Part shown: piece by piece, positions 14,924 through 22,505 of the stretch
Position numbering within the stretch: position 1 is the first letter of the stretch
Layout: each line of letters starts with the position of its first letter
From: JBAYZQ01 sp041672385
GTDB lineage: Bacteria > Spirochaetota > Spirochaetia > Sphaerochaetales > Sphaerochaetaceae
DNA: 24,815 bases
Reading direction: 5' to 3'
Assembly: GCA_041672385.1 (NCBI GenBank)
Contig: JBAYZQ010000016.1
Span: 1 to 24,815, forward strand
Position numbers and translations under genes: made by a program
Notes under the pieces: model-generated
The model's input: the letters and a program-made list of their open reading frames with translations, nothing else
What the model was told of the DNA's origin: nothing
Database searches by the model: none

Positions 14924-14949
14924 TTAAGGCCGGGGAAATCCGGCCTTAA
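14924..14949 (+). other. Intercistronic hairpin after the BMP gene
   Basis: A perfect 10-bp stem (TTAAGGCCGG with CCGGCCTTAA) with a 6-base GGAAAT loop lies between the BMP gene and the ATPase gene. Only three T's follow before the GGAGG ribosome site at 14953, so some transcripts may stop or be trimmed here while others read through. This would raise binding-protein mRNA over the membrane subunits. Confidence 0.8.
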
Positions 14950-14961
14950 TTTGGAGGCTTT

Positions 14962-16503
14962 ATGGAAGAAACTTTTGTAGAATTTAAAAATATTACTAAA
15001 ACTTTTCCTGGAATTATTGCAAATGATAATATTTCCTTAAAAATAAAAAAGGGAGAAATCTTCGCCCTTCTTGGAGAAAATGGGGCAGGGAAATCTACTT
15101 TAATGAGTATCCTTTTTGGATTATATGAACCTGATGAAGGTGAAATTTATATAAATGGTAAAGAAGTTTCAATAACAAGCCCCCTTAAAGCAAATAAATT
15201 GAATATTGGTATGGTTCACCAACATTTTAAATTGATAAGTAATCAAACTGTAGCTGAAAACATAATTTTGGGCCAAGAACCCATTAAAATGAAATGGGGT
15301 TTCTTACCTCAAGTAGATATTGAAAAAGCCAACAAAGAAGTTGAAGAATTATCTAAAAGATATAACTTGGAAGTAAATCCAACAGCAATAATTAAAGACC
15401 TTACAGTCTCAGTTCGTCAAAGAGTTGAAATTCTTAAAATGCTTTATAGAAATGCTGAATTATTAATATTTGATGAACCAACCTCAATTTTAGCCCCGCA
15501 AGAAATTACTTCTTTGCTAGAAATTATTAAAGGTTTAAGGGCTAAAGGAAAAACTATAATTTTAATTTCCCATAAATTAGATGAGATAAAAAAAGTTGCT
15601 GATCGTTGTGCAATTTTAACCAAAGGAAAATTAATTGGGGAAGTTCTTGATGTAAAAACTACTTCAATTAAAGAAATGGCAGGATTGATGGTTGGAGGCG
15701 AAGTTTCTTTTGTTAATAAAAAAGAAGTTATTAAACAAGGAAAAGTAGTACTGGAAGTAGATAACCTTACAGTGGAAAATAAAAATCATCTTAAAGTTGT
15801 AAATAATGTTTCTTTTAAATTACATGAAGGGGAAATATTATCAATTGCTGGGGTAGCGGGAAACGGGCAAACAGAAGTAGCTGATGCTATTTTAAACTTA
15901 ATTCCGATAACTATGGGTATAATCAAGTTCAAAGGTGAAGATATTAGCAAGCTATCAATAAGAGAAAGAATTGAAAAAGGTATTTCTTATATTCCAGAAG
16001 ATAGACAAAATGTTGGTTTGCTTATGGATTTTCCTCTTTCTGATAATTTAGTATTAAAAAACTATTATAAAGAACCTTATTGTAACAAAAAAGGGATATT
16101 GAACTACTCTGAGTTTAAAAAAAATGGTGAAAAATTAATTAAAAACTATGATATAAGAACTAGTAGAGGAAACGATACGATTGTAAGAAGTATGAGTGGT
16201 GGAAATCAACAGAAAGCAATTGTAGCTAGAGAAATTTCAATGGAAGCGGATTTAGTTATTTTTGTACAACCAACACGGGGTCTTGATATCGGAGCTGAAA
16301 AAAGTATTCATGATAGAATTTTTGATTTGAGAAAAAAGGGAAAGGCTATTCTTCTTATTTCACTGGAACTTGATGAAGTTATGGAACTAGCTGATACAAT
16401 ACTTGTTTTGTACAATGGAAAAATTCAACAAAATAAAAGTGCAGATCAATTTACAAAGAATGAGGTTGGAGAATATATGATGGGAGTTCACAATAATGAT
16501 TAA
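14962..16503 (+). CDS. Nucleoside-type ABC importer ATPase, two ABC domains
   Basis: This 513-residue cytoplasmic ATPase has two ABC modules in tandem, as in RbsA/MglA and the NupO-type nucleoside importers. The first has Walker A GENGAGKST at 38-46 and Walker B 'LLIFDEPTS', with the signature reduced to 'LTVSVRQRVEIL'. The second has the usual degenerate Walker A 'GVAGNGQTEV', a good signature 'SMSGGNQQKAIVAREI' and 'LVIFVQPTRGLDIGA'. Differing domains are normal in this subfamily. It energises uptake through the two permeases encoded next. GGAGG precedes the start by 4 bases, and the gene overlaps the first permease by 8 bases. Together with the BMP protein this indicates nucleoside rather than sugar transport. 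Confidence 0.93.
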   Translation: MEETFVEFKNITKTFPGIIANDNISLKIKKGEIFALLGENGAGKSTLMSILFGLYEPDEGEIYINGKEVSITSPLKANKLNIGMVHQHFKLISNQTVAENIILGQEPIKMKWGFLPQVDIEKANKEVEELSKRYNLEVNPTAIIKDLTVSVRQRVEILKMLYRNAELLIFDEPTSILAPQEITSLLEIIKGLRAKGKTIILISHKLDEIKKVADRCAILTKGKLIGEVLDVKTTSIKEMAGLMVGGEVSFVNKKEVIKQGKVVLEVDNLTVENKNHLKVVNNVSFKLHEGEILSIAGVAGNGQTEVADAILNLIPITMGIIKFKGEDISKLSIRERIEKGISYIPEDRQNVGLLMDFPLSDNLVLKNYYKEPYCNKKGILNYSEFKKNGEKLIKNYDIRTSRGNDTIVRSMSGGNQQKAIVAREISMEADLVIFVQPTRGLDIGAEKSIHDRIFDLRKKGKAILLISLELDEVMELADTILVLYNGKIQQNKSADQFTKNEVGEYMMGVHNND

Positions 16504-17644
16504 AGAAAAAAACATTTTAAAACGGATTTTTATCAGTTTTTGTGGTCCTGGAAAAGCTAGAATGTTAAGAACTTCTATTTTTTGTATTTTGTTAAGTATG
16601 CTTTTTGGAAGTCTTATTCTTTTGCTATTATCAAAGAATCCATTAGTAGCTTATCAAAGTCTATTACAAGGTGCTGGAGTTCTTCCTAAACTGAATTATC
16701 CAGGTAAAAAAAGTCAACTTACGGGGTTCTTAAATTTAGTAGACTATACAACTCCAATGATTTTTGCGGCTTTATCTATTACCATTGCTTTCAAATGTGG
16801 TCTTATTAATATTAGTGTTGCAGGTACCATGATTTTCTCAGGAATTTTAGCAACAGTTTTAGTAGGTTATACTGACTTGAATCCAGTTGTAGCTAGATCT
16901 TTAGTAGTTATAATTGGCCTTGTTTCAGGTGGATTGCTTGGTGGTTTAATTGGGTGGTTAAAATATAAATTCAACATGAATGAAATAGTAGTATCAATTA
17001 TGATAAACTATATTATTAGTTATATTGTTAGTTTTGTTATTAATACAAAGTTTGCAGATCCAATATCAAGACAATCCGTTGAAATTGGTCAAAATGCCAG
17101 ATTAAATCTTATGAATGTAGAGATGTTTGGATTAAAAATGAATATTCCTCTTTTATTTCCTATTGCGATATTCGTTGTTTTTTTGATTGACTTTTTAATG
17201 AAAAAAACGCGATTTGGCTTTGAATTAAAAACAGTTGGTTCAAATAGAAAAGCTTCAAAATATGCTGGGATGAATGTAGGAAAGACTATGATTGTTACTA
17301 TGATGATTAGTGGTGCTTTAGCAGGACTGGCAGGTGTTTCTTATTATTTAGGTTGTTATGGAAGTATCCAACCAAGAGTTCAACCTTCAATTGGTTTTGA
17401 TTGTATAGCGGTTTCCTTACTTGGTTTTATTACTCCTATAGGATGTTTGTTTGCTTCCTTCTTAGTTATGATTTTTCAATGCGGAACGTCTTATTTATCT
17501 TCTCGCCTTGGTGTATTAAGGGAAATACCTTCTTTAATGACAAGTATTTTATTATTGTTTAGTGCATGTGCTTTCTATTTTCAAGAAAAGGCAGATGCTT
17601 GTAAAATAAAACTTCTAAAATCTAGGAGGCCTAAAAATGAATAG
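16496..17644 (+). CDS. ABC nucleoside-type permease, subunit 1 (NupP-like)
   Basis: This 382-residue inner-membrane permease belongs to the RbsC/BPD_transp_2 family, in the longer form found in nucleoside importers of the BMP type. It is strongly hydrophobic, with about eight to ten helices from residue 24 on. 'ELKTVGSNRKASKYAGMNVGK' carries the family's 'G.N..AA.YAG' cytoplasmic loop that contacts the ATPase. It overlaps the ATPase gene at its start by 8 bases and the second permease gene by 8 bases, so the three membrane-complex subunits are translationally coupled. The paired-permease layout is diagnostic for this class. Confidence 0.92.
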   Translation: MIKEKNILKRIFISFCGPGKARMLRTSIFCILLSMLFGSLILLLLSKNPLVAYQSLLQGAGVLPKLNYPGKKSQLTGFLNLVDYTTPMIFAALSITIAFKCGLINISVAGTMIFSGILATVLVGYTDLNPVVARSLVVIIGLVSGGLLGGLIGWLKYKFNMNEIVVSIMINYIISYIVSFVINTKFADPISRQSVEIGQNARLNLMNVEMFGLKMNIPLLFPIAIFVVFLIDFLMKKTRFGFELKTVGSNRKASKYAGMNVGKTMIVTMMISGALAGLAGVSYYLGCYGSIQPRVQPSIGFDCIAVSLLGFITPIGCLFASFLVMIFQCGTSYLSSRLGVLREIPSLMTSILLLFSACAFYFQEKADACKIKLLKSRRPKNE

Positions 17645-18596
17645 TATAATTGGTGATAGCGTAACTTTTGCATTGCCGTTATTTATTATAGCAATCGGTG
17701 GAATCTATTGTGAAGGTTCAGGAATTGTTAACTTAGCTAGTGAAGGTTTCTTAGGAATGGGTGCTTTTTTTGGGGGATTTGCTTTTGCTTTATTTGCTCA
17801 GTTTTTAGGTATGTCTTCTGTAGCCAATGCCTATTTGTCCCTTTTATTTGCTTTGTGTGGTGGAGCAATTTTCTCAATGATTTACGCTCTTTTATCAATA
17901 AAGTTTAAGGCGAACCAAGTTGTAAGTGGTGTAGTAGTAAATATGTTGTCTACAGCTTTATCAGCTTTTTTAGCAAGCCAATTAAATTTATCAATTTTTG
18001 GTCAAGCCTCTAATAAATTCTTATTAGCAGTTTTTCCAAGATTTACGGTTAAATGGCTTGTAAATATTCCCATTCTTGGCGCTTTTTTTGATGATACCTA
18101 TGTTTTTGTATATATAATTCTTTTTGTTGCTATAATCATGACTTATGTTTTGTATAAAACTCCTTTTGGCATGAATTTAAGGGCCTGTGGCGATAATCCT
18201 CAAGCTGTGGCAACTACCGGTAGGGATGTAAATAGTATTAGATTTAAAGCAATCGTAATTAACGGTGCTCTTGCAGGTTTTGGTGGTATGTGTTTTGCTT
18301 ATTCCATTTCTACGAATTTTTCTTCAAGTATTTATGCAGGTTATGGATATTTAGCAATTGCTGCTTATATTTTTGGAAACTGGAGAATAAAACAAACTCT
18401 ATATGCTTGCTTAATCTTTGGTTTTTCTAGAAGTATAGGTTACGTATTAATTCAACATCTTGGCCTTCCAAGTACTTATAGTGACTTAGTCTTAACTCTT
18501 CCATATATTATGACCTTAGTGTTATTGTTATTTTTCTCAAAAAGCAATATTTCACCTAAAGCTTTAGGTGAGCCATATGAAAAAAGTAAAAGATAA
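17637..18596 (+). CDS. ABC nucleoside-type permease, subunit 2 (NupQ-like)
   Basis: The partner permease has 319 residues and about eight helices. 'GIYCEGSGIVNLASEGFLGMG' near the start and 'NLRACGDNPQAVATTGRDVN' in the ATPase-contact loop are typical of the shorter NupQ-like subunit. AGGAGG sits just upstream of its start. It is the last gene before a convergent regulator gene, so it closes the likely operon that starts at 11322. With the BMP binding protein, the double ATPase and the other permease it makes a complete nucleoside-type importer. Confidence 0.92.
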   Translation: MNSIIGDSVTFALPLFIIAIGGIYCEGSGIVNLASEGFLGMGAFFGGFAFALFAQFLGMSSVANAYLSLLFALCGGAIFSMIYALLSIKFKANQVVSGVVVNMLSTALSAFLASQLNLSIFGQASNKFLLAVFPRFTVKWLVNIPILGAFFDDTYVFVYIILFVAIIMTYVLYKTPFGMNLRACGDNPQAVATTGRDVNSIRFKAIVINGALAGFGGMCFAYSISTNFSSSIYAGYGYLAIAAYIFGNWRIKQTLYACLIFGFSRSIGYVLIQHLGLPSTYSDLVLTLPYIMTLVLLLFFSKSNISPKALGEPYEKSKR

Positions 18597-18623
18597 ATAT
18601 AATTTAAAAAAGCAGTAAGTTCT

Positions 18624-18658
18624 TCTCACCTCAAAAAATTTTCTAACTGAGATTTTTT
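18624..18658. terminator. Weak terminator-like sequence between convergent genes
   Basis: In the 64-base convergent gap, TCTCA (18624-18628) can pair with TGAGA (18648-18652), followed by TTTTTT on the plus strand. The 5-bp stem is short and the loop long, so this is only a possible terminator for the nucleoside operon. Minus-strand transcripts of the regulator also meet a T-run (complement of 18606-18611). Confidence 0.3.
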
Positions 18659-18660
18659 CT

Positions 18661-19542
18661 TTATACTTTTTCTAGATCTGTTAACATTGAATTATAAATA
18701 TCAAGAAAGTCTTTATTAAACCCCTTGTTTTTCAAATGTTCTTTTTCAAAATCTTTAGAATCATATTGTAACAAAATTACAATCAAATTTATTATTGAAT
18801 ACAAAGAAGTAAGTGAATTGGTTAGACCAAATAGTTCTGTGGGAACTATGAGATTAATATTGCTGTCTTTTACTATGGGAGAAAAACTACTGTCTGTAAT
18901 ACTTACAATAGGCATATTGAACATCTTACAAGATTTTGTTATAGCTAAAGTTGATTTACTATAGGGTACAATGGTGATGGAAATAAGAAGACTTTTATCA
19001 ATATATTTCACAGAAGATATTTGGGTAAGAACGGCAGAAGTATCCTCTAAATTTAAAGCACTACTAGGATGTCCCAAAGAATTAAGGCGTTTAGCAAAAT
19101 AATCGGCAACCGGTTTAGTAGCATCACAGGCAGCAATAAAAATATTAGAAGCGTTATTAATGAATTTTAGTACCTGTTCAATTTTCATTGGAGGATTGTT
19201 TTCATAAAGGGTTCTTTGAGATTTCTTTTCAGCATCAACGATTTTCATATAAAGGGAATCAAAAGTTGGGCTTTGTGAGGCAATCAAAGATAACCTATCT
19301 TTTTGTGAAAAATGTTCCATAACAAAACTTTGAAGATACTTTTTTAATTCAGAAAAACTATCACAACCAATACTTTTGCAATAAGAAATTATTGTGGCTT
19401 CAGTGACTTTTGTAAGAGTTGAAAAACATTTAAGGGATAAAAATGAAACTTGTAAAGGGTCGTCTAGGATATAATCAGATATCTTACGCCTCAATGTACT
19501 TTGACTTTTATAATCGGTTTTTATTTTATTAATAATATCCAT
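18661..19542 (-). CDS. RpiR/MurR-family regulator with SIS domain
   Basis: This 293-residue protein has an N-terminal HTH_6 domain (about 1-75: 'SDYILDDPLQVSFLSLKCFS', then 'TKVTEATIISYCKSIGCDSFS') and a C-terminal SIS sugar-phosphate domain (about 125-260: 'IFIAACDATKPVADYFAKRL', 'DKSLLISITIVPYSKSTLAI'). RpiR proteins usually sense a phosphosugar. The usual 'S.SG.(S/T)' phosphate loop reads 'SITIVPYSKST', so the ligand may differ. An AGGA ribosome site sits 5 bases before the ATG. It is transcribed away from the peptide-type ABC operon across a 372-base gap with a strong dyad, so it probably controls that operon, perhaps itself too. The nucleoside operon ends beside it but on the opposite strand. 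Confidence 0.88.
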   Translation of the reverse strand: MDIINKIKTDYKSQSTLRRKISDYILDDPLQVSFLSLKCFSTLTKVTEATIISYCKSIGCDSFSELKKYLQSFVMEHFSQKDRLSLIASQSPTFDSLYMKIVDAEKKSQRTLYENNPPMKIEQVLKFINNASNIFIAACDATKPVADYFAKRLNSLGHPSSALNLEDTSAVLTQISSVKYIDKSLLISITIVPYSKSTLAITKSCKMFNMPIVSITDSSFSPIVKDSNINLIVPTELFGLTNSLTSLYSIINLIVILLQYDSKDFEKEHLKNKGFNKDFLDIYNSMLTDLEKV

Positions 19543-19914
19543 ATATTCCTATGATATCATAAAAAAAATTCAATTTCTATAAATAATAATAATATTAATA
19601 TTGTACAAATTTTGATATTTATTCTTCATATGCAATTTGTTATATTTTTATGCAGTCAATTTGTAAAATGAGAATTGTTTTACAAATTAAATTACAAACT
19701 TTCCTTTAAAAGAAAAGATAAAGTGAATATGGAATCTGAATTTAACAAAAAATGAAATTTTAGTTTTGAGAATGTATTATTCTTGTATAAATATTCAAAA
19801 AAACTATTGATTTTAGTTTTTATATCAATTACTATAAAAACAATAATTAAATTTGAGAATATTATAGTAAAAACAATAATAATTTTCAAAAATACTATAT
19901 TAAGGAGCATGAAT
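19543..19914. promoter_or_regulatory. Intergenic control region between rpiR and the peptide ABC operon
   Basis: This 372-base AT-rich gap must hold both divergent promoters, but I cannot fix either firmly. A possible plus-strand promoter is TTGAGA (19853-19858), 18 bases, TAATAA (19877-19882). The gap contains a perfect ATGATATCAT palindrome (19551-19560) near the rpiR ribosome site, a large dyad (19658-19688), scattered ACAAATT half-sites (19605-19611, 19634-19640 inverted, and TTACAAACT at 19692), and an imperfect direct repeat of AAAAACAATAAT (19836 and 19869). No convincing gene is present; the in-frame extension upstream of the binding-protein start has no ribosome site. Confidence 0.6.
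19658..19688. promoter_or_regulatory. Large dyad, candidate RpiR operator
   Basis: AATTTGTAAAA and its exact reverse complement TTTTACAAATT flank a 9-base spacer, giving perfect 11-bp arms. A palindrome this long in a divergent regulator/transporter gap is a good operator candidate. Related half-sites lie on either side, which suggests cooperative or looped binding. RpiR-family regulators bind such dyads, but which protein binds here is inferred. Confidence 0.6.
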
Positions 19915-21492
19915 ATGAAGAAAAAGTTTTTAATTGTTGCTTTATTGTTAATCGTGGCTTCAATCTCAATTTTTGCTAATGGGTCAACCGAAAAACCTGC
20001 TGTAGCAAAAACAGATTCAAGCGAAGCAACCTCTGCAATGAGTTATGCAGACGAAATTATTGTTGGTGATTTATCAGAACCAAAATACTTGGATCCAAAT
20101 GCACCTGGGGTTGGCGGATCTGAAATAAATGTTTGTCAACAAATTTATGAAGGACTTGTAAAAACTGATAAAGATGGAATTATCCTACCTTGTTTGGCAA
20201 GTGACTGGACAATTAGTGATGACGGTATGGTATATACCTTCAATTTGGTTCCAGGAGTAACTTTCTCAGACGGAACACCTGTAACAGGAGAAGATTGGGA
20301 ATGGTCACTATTAAGAGCTCGTGACTATGAAGCTTCAAGTTATCGTTTTATTGCTGAAAACATTGATACTGTAGAAGCAACAGACAGTCAAGTAGTAATT
20401 ACTTTGAAACAGGCTGCTGCTCCATTTATTTATGACTTAGCTAACTTTAATATGGTAGTTGGTTGTAAAAAACATTGGGAAGCAGTAGGTGATTCAAATT
20501 ATCTAACAGATCCAATTGGAACTGGTCCATATATGTTGGAATCATGGGATCGTGGTAAATCATTAGTATTAACAGCTAACCCTAATTTCAGAGAAGAAGG
20601 TTATCCTTTAACCAAGAATATAAAATATTTAATGGTTGCTGATGACAATACCCGTTTCATGCAATTACAATCAGGACAACTTGATATAATTGGTGATATT
20701 CCATTTAGTATTGTACCAATGATTAAAGCAGATAAGGATTTAGTATTGGATATGTTCGATTCTACAAAGATTCGTTACTTAATTCTTAATACAACAAAGG
20801 CACCTTTTGATGACCCTGCAGTACGTAAAGCAATGTATTATGCAATTGATAAAAAAGAATTAGCTCAGGCAATTACAGGGGTTTATGGAAATCCAGTTTC
20901 TGCTTTAGTTAGCCCAACACAAGGTAAATGGTCTAATAACAGTCTTGAAGTAACACCTTACCAACCTGAAAAAGCTAAAGAAGCCTTAAAAGCAGCTGGT
21001 TATGACAAACCTATTAAATTTACATTATCAGTATTTAGTGGCTCAAAAGTTTACGAACAAATGGCTACTTTAATTCAGAGTCAAGTAAACAAAGCTGGAT
21101 TCGATTGTGATATTGAACTACTTGAAAGTGCCGCTATTGATGATAAATATACTTCATTATCTCATCAAGCAACTATATTAATGTGGATTGATGATATTCG
21201 TGATGCATCAGAAGTTTGTGGTTGGACAGTTGATTATGATCAGTGTGATGCTTGGTATACTGGTTTAAGAGACCAAGCTTTAGAAGATTTAAATAATGCT
21301 GCCTTCAAAGAATTAGATGAAGAGAAGAGAGTACAAATGTACCAAGAAATTCAACAGCAAGTATATGACAACGCAAATGTAATTCCTATGTTTAGTACAG
21401 GATTTGCTTATGCATCTTCTAGTAAGATTAAAGGTTTATATGTAAGTCCATTTGGTGTTTACGAAAGTAAGAATTGGCAGAAAGTTAAATAA
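19915..21492 (+). CDS. Dipeptide/oligopeptide-type ABC binding protein, family 5
   Basis: This 525-residue exported protein is a family 5 (DppA/OppA-like) binding protein. A signal peptide ends at about residue 21 ('SISIFA'), followed by the spirochaete-style 'NGSTEK' linker, without a lipobox cysteine. Family landmarks include 'EPKYLDPNAPGVGGSEINVC', 'QIYEGLVKTDKDG', 'PIGTGPYMLESWDRG' and 'FDDPAVRKAMYYAIDKKEL'. I start it at ATG 19915 because AAGGAG (19902-19907) is 7 bases away; an ATG at 19909 is too close and the longer reading frame from 19783 has no ribosome site. Family 5 proteins bind peptides, but some bind nickel, heme or oligosaccharides, so 'peptide' is probable rather than certain. 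It feeds DppBC-type permeases encoded next. Confidence 0.92.
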   Translation: MKKKFLIVALLLIVASISIFANGSTEKPAVAKTDSSEATSAMSYADEIIVGDLSEPKYLDPNAPGVGGSEINVCQQIYEGLVKTDKDGIILPCLASDWTISDDGMVYTFNLVPGVTFSDGTPVTGEDWEWSLLRARDYEASSYRFIAENIDTVEATDSQVVITLKQAAAPFIYDLANFNMVVGCKKHWEAVGDSNYLTDPIGTGPYMLESWDRGKSLVLTANPNFREEGYPLTKNIKYLMVADDNTRFMQLQSGQLDIIGDIPFSIVPMIKADKDLVLDMFDSTKIRYLILNTTKAPFDDPAVRKAMYYAIDKKELAQAITGVYGNPVSALVSPTQGKWSNNSLEVTPYQPEKAKEALKAAGYDKPIKFTLSVFSGSKVYEQMATLIQSQVNKAGFDCDIELLESAAIDDKYTSLSHQATILMWIDDIRDASEVCGWTVDYDQCDAWYTGLRDQALEDLNNAAFKELDEEKRVQMYQEIQQQVYDNANVIPMFSTGFAYASSSKIKGLYVSPFGVYESKNWQKVK

Positions 21493-21519
21493 TTAAATTA
21501 TTTAATATTTTATTAATGA

Positions 21520-21540
21520 AGGGTTGAATTTTTCAACCCT
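21520..21540 (+). other. Intercistronic hairpin after the peptide binding-protein gene
   Basis: AGGGTTGAA and TTCAACCCT form a perfect 9-bp stem around three T's, between the binding-protein gene and the first permease. No T-run follows. It is the third case in this window of a stable stem directly after a binding-protein gene and probably limits 3' decay or read-through. Confidence 0.75.
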
Positions 21541-21562
21541 CCATTGAATTTGGAGATTATAG

Positions 21563-22504
21563 ATGAACAGATTAAATTATATAATTAAAAGAATCTTACA
21601 AATAATTCCAGTACTGTTTGTTGTTTCCATTTTGATTTTCTTTTTACTCCGCTTTATTGGTGGAGATCCCGCTAGATTAATATTAGGTGATAAAGCAACC
21701 AAGTCTGCTATAAAAGCACTTCAAATCAAATTAGGATTGGACCAACCTTTAATAACCCAATATTGGATTTTTCTAAAAGGTATTTTCAAGTTAGACCTTG
21801 GGAATTCACTTAGTTTGCAAGTTTCAGTCGCTTATTTATTAAAGCAAAGAATGCCACTTACAATAAAACTAACCTTATTTTCAGCATTATTAGCAATAAT
21901 ATTTAGTTTGCCTTTGGGCTATTTGGCTGGAAAACATAAAGATCATGTTTGGGATCATACAATTCGAACTTTAACTTTGGTATTCATTTCAATGCCATCT
22001 TTTTGGGTAGGATTATTACTAATGATTTTATTTGGTGTAAAATTAGGTTGGCTTCCAGCTGGAGGTTGGGATGAAACAAATTTTTTAACACAGTTAAGAA
22101 GTCTTTTATTACCTGCTATTACAGAATCCCTTGCTTTAACAGCTTTGTTAATGCGTGATATGAGAAATTCAGTAGCCGATATTTCCCAAATGGATTATGT
22201 ATACTTTGCAAAAAGTAAAGGAATCAAACAAAGTGCTGTAAGAAAACATCATATTTTTAGAAATGCACTTATTTCATACGTAACTTTGGTATCTATAAAC
22301 ATAGCTTATATGCTAGGTGGCTCTGTTATTATTGAAACTGTATTTGCCCTACCAGGTATTGGTAAATTAATGATAGATTCTATCTTTAATCGTGATTATC
22401 AGGTAGTTCAATCGCTAGTACTTTTATTTGCTGGTTTAGTTATGTTAGTTAATCTAATCACAGATATATTGTATTCGTTCTTAGATCCAAGGGTTAGTTA
22501 TTAA
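21563..22504 (+). CDS. Peptide-type ABC permease, DppB/OppB family
   Basis: This 313-residue inner-membrane permease has the typical DppB beginning: 'YIIKRILQIIPVLFVVSILIF', then 'RFIGGDPARLILGDKAT' and 'LGLDQPLITQYW'. The ATPase-docking loop 'YFAKSKGIKQSAVRKHHIFRN' is followed by 'GGSVIIETVFALPGIGKLMI', the strongly conserved DppB segment. TGGAG lies upstream of the ATG. It forms the transmembrane pore with the DppC-type subunit encoded one base further on. Confidence 0.95.
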   Translation: MNRLNYIIKRILQIIPVLFVVSILIFFLLRFIGGDPARLILGDKATKSAIKALQIKLGLDQPLITQYWIFLKGIFKLDLGNSLSLQVSVAYLLKQRMPLTIKLTLFSALLAIIFSLPLGYLAGKHKDHVWDHTIRTLTLVFISMPSFWVGLLLMILFGVKLGWLPAGGWDETNFLTQLRSLLLPAITESLALTALLMRDMRNSVADISQMDYVYFAKSKGIKQSAVRKHHIFRNALISYVTLVSINIAYMLGGSVIIETVFALPGIGKLMIDSIFNRDYQVVQSLVLLFAGLVMLVNLITDILYSFLDPRVSY

Positions 22505-22505
22505 T

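Noticed and set aside
17437..17444. Another CCTATAGG in the permease gene as a fourth MerR site
   Set aside because: It is a single short core within coding sequence, without the N3-spaced dyad or a TTGC-N19 promoter around it.
19783..19914. In-frame N-terminal extension of the family 5 binding protein
   Set aside because: It would place 44 AT-biased residues before a normal signal peptide. AAGGAG stands 7 bases before ATG 19915.
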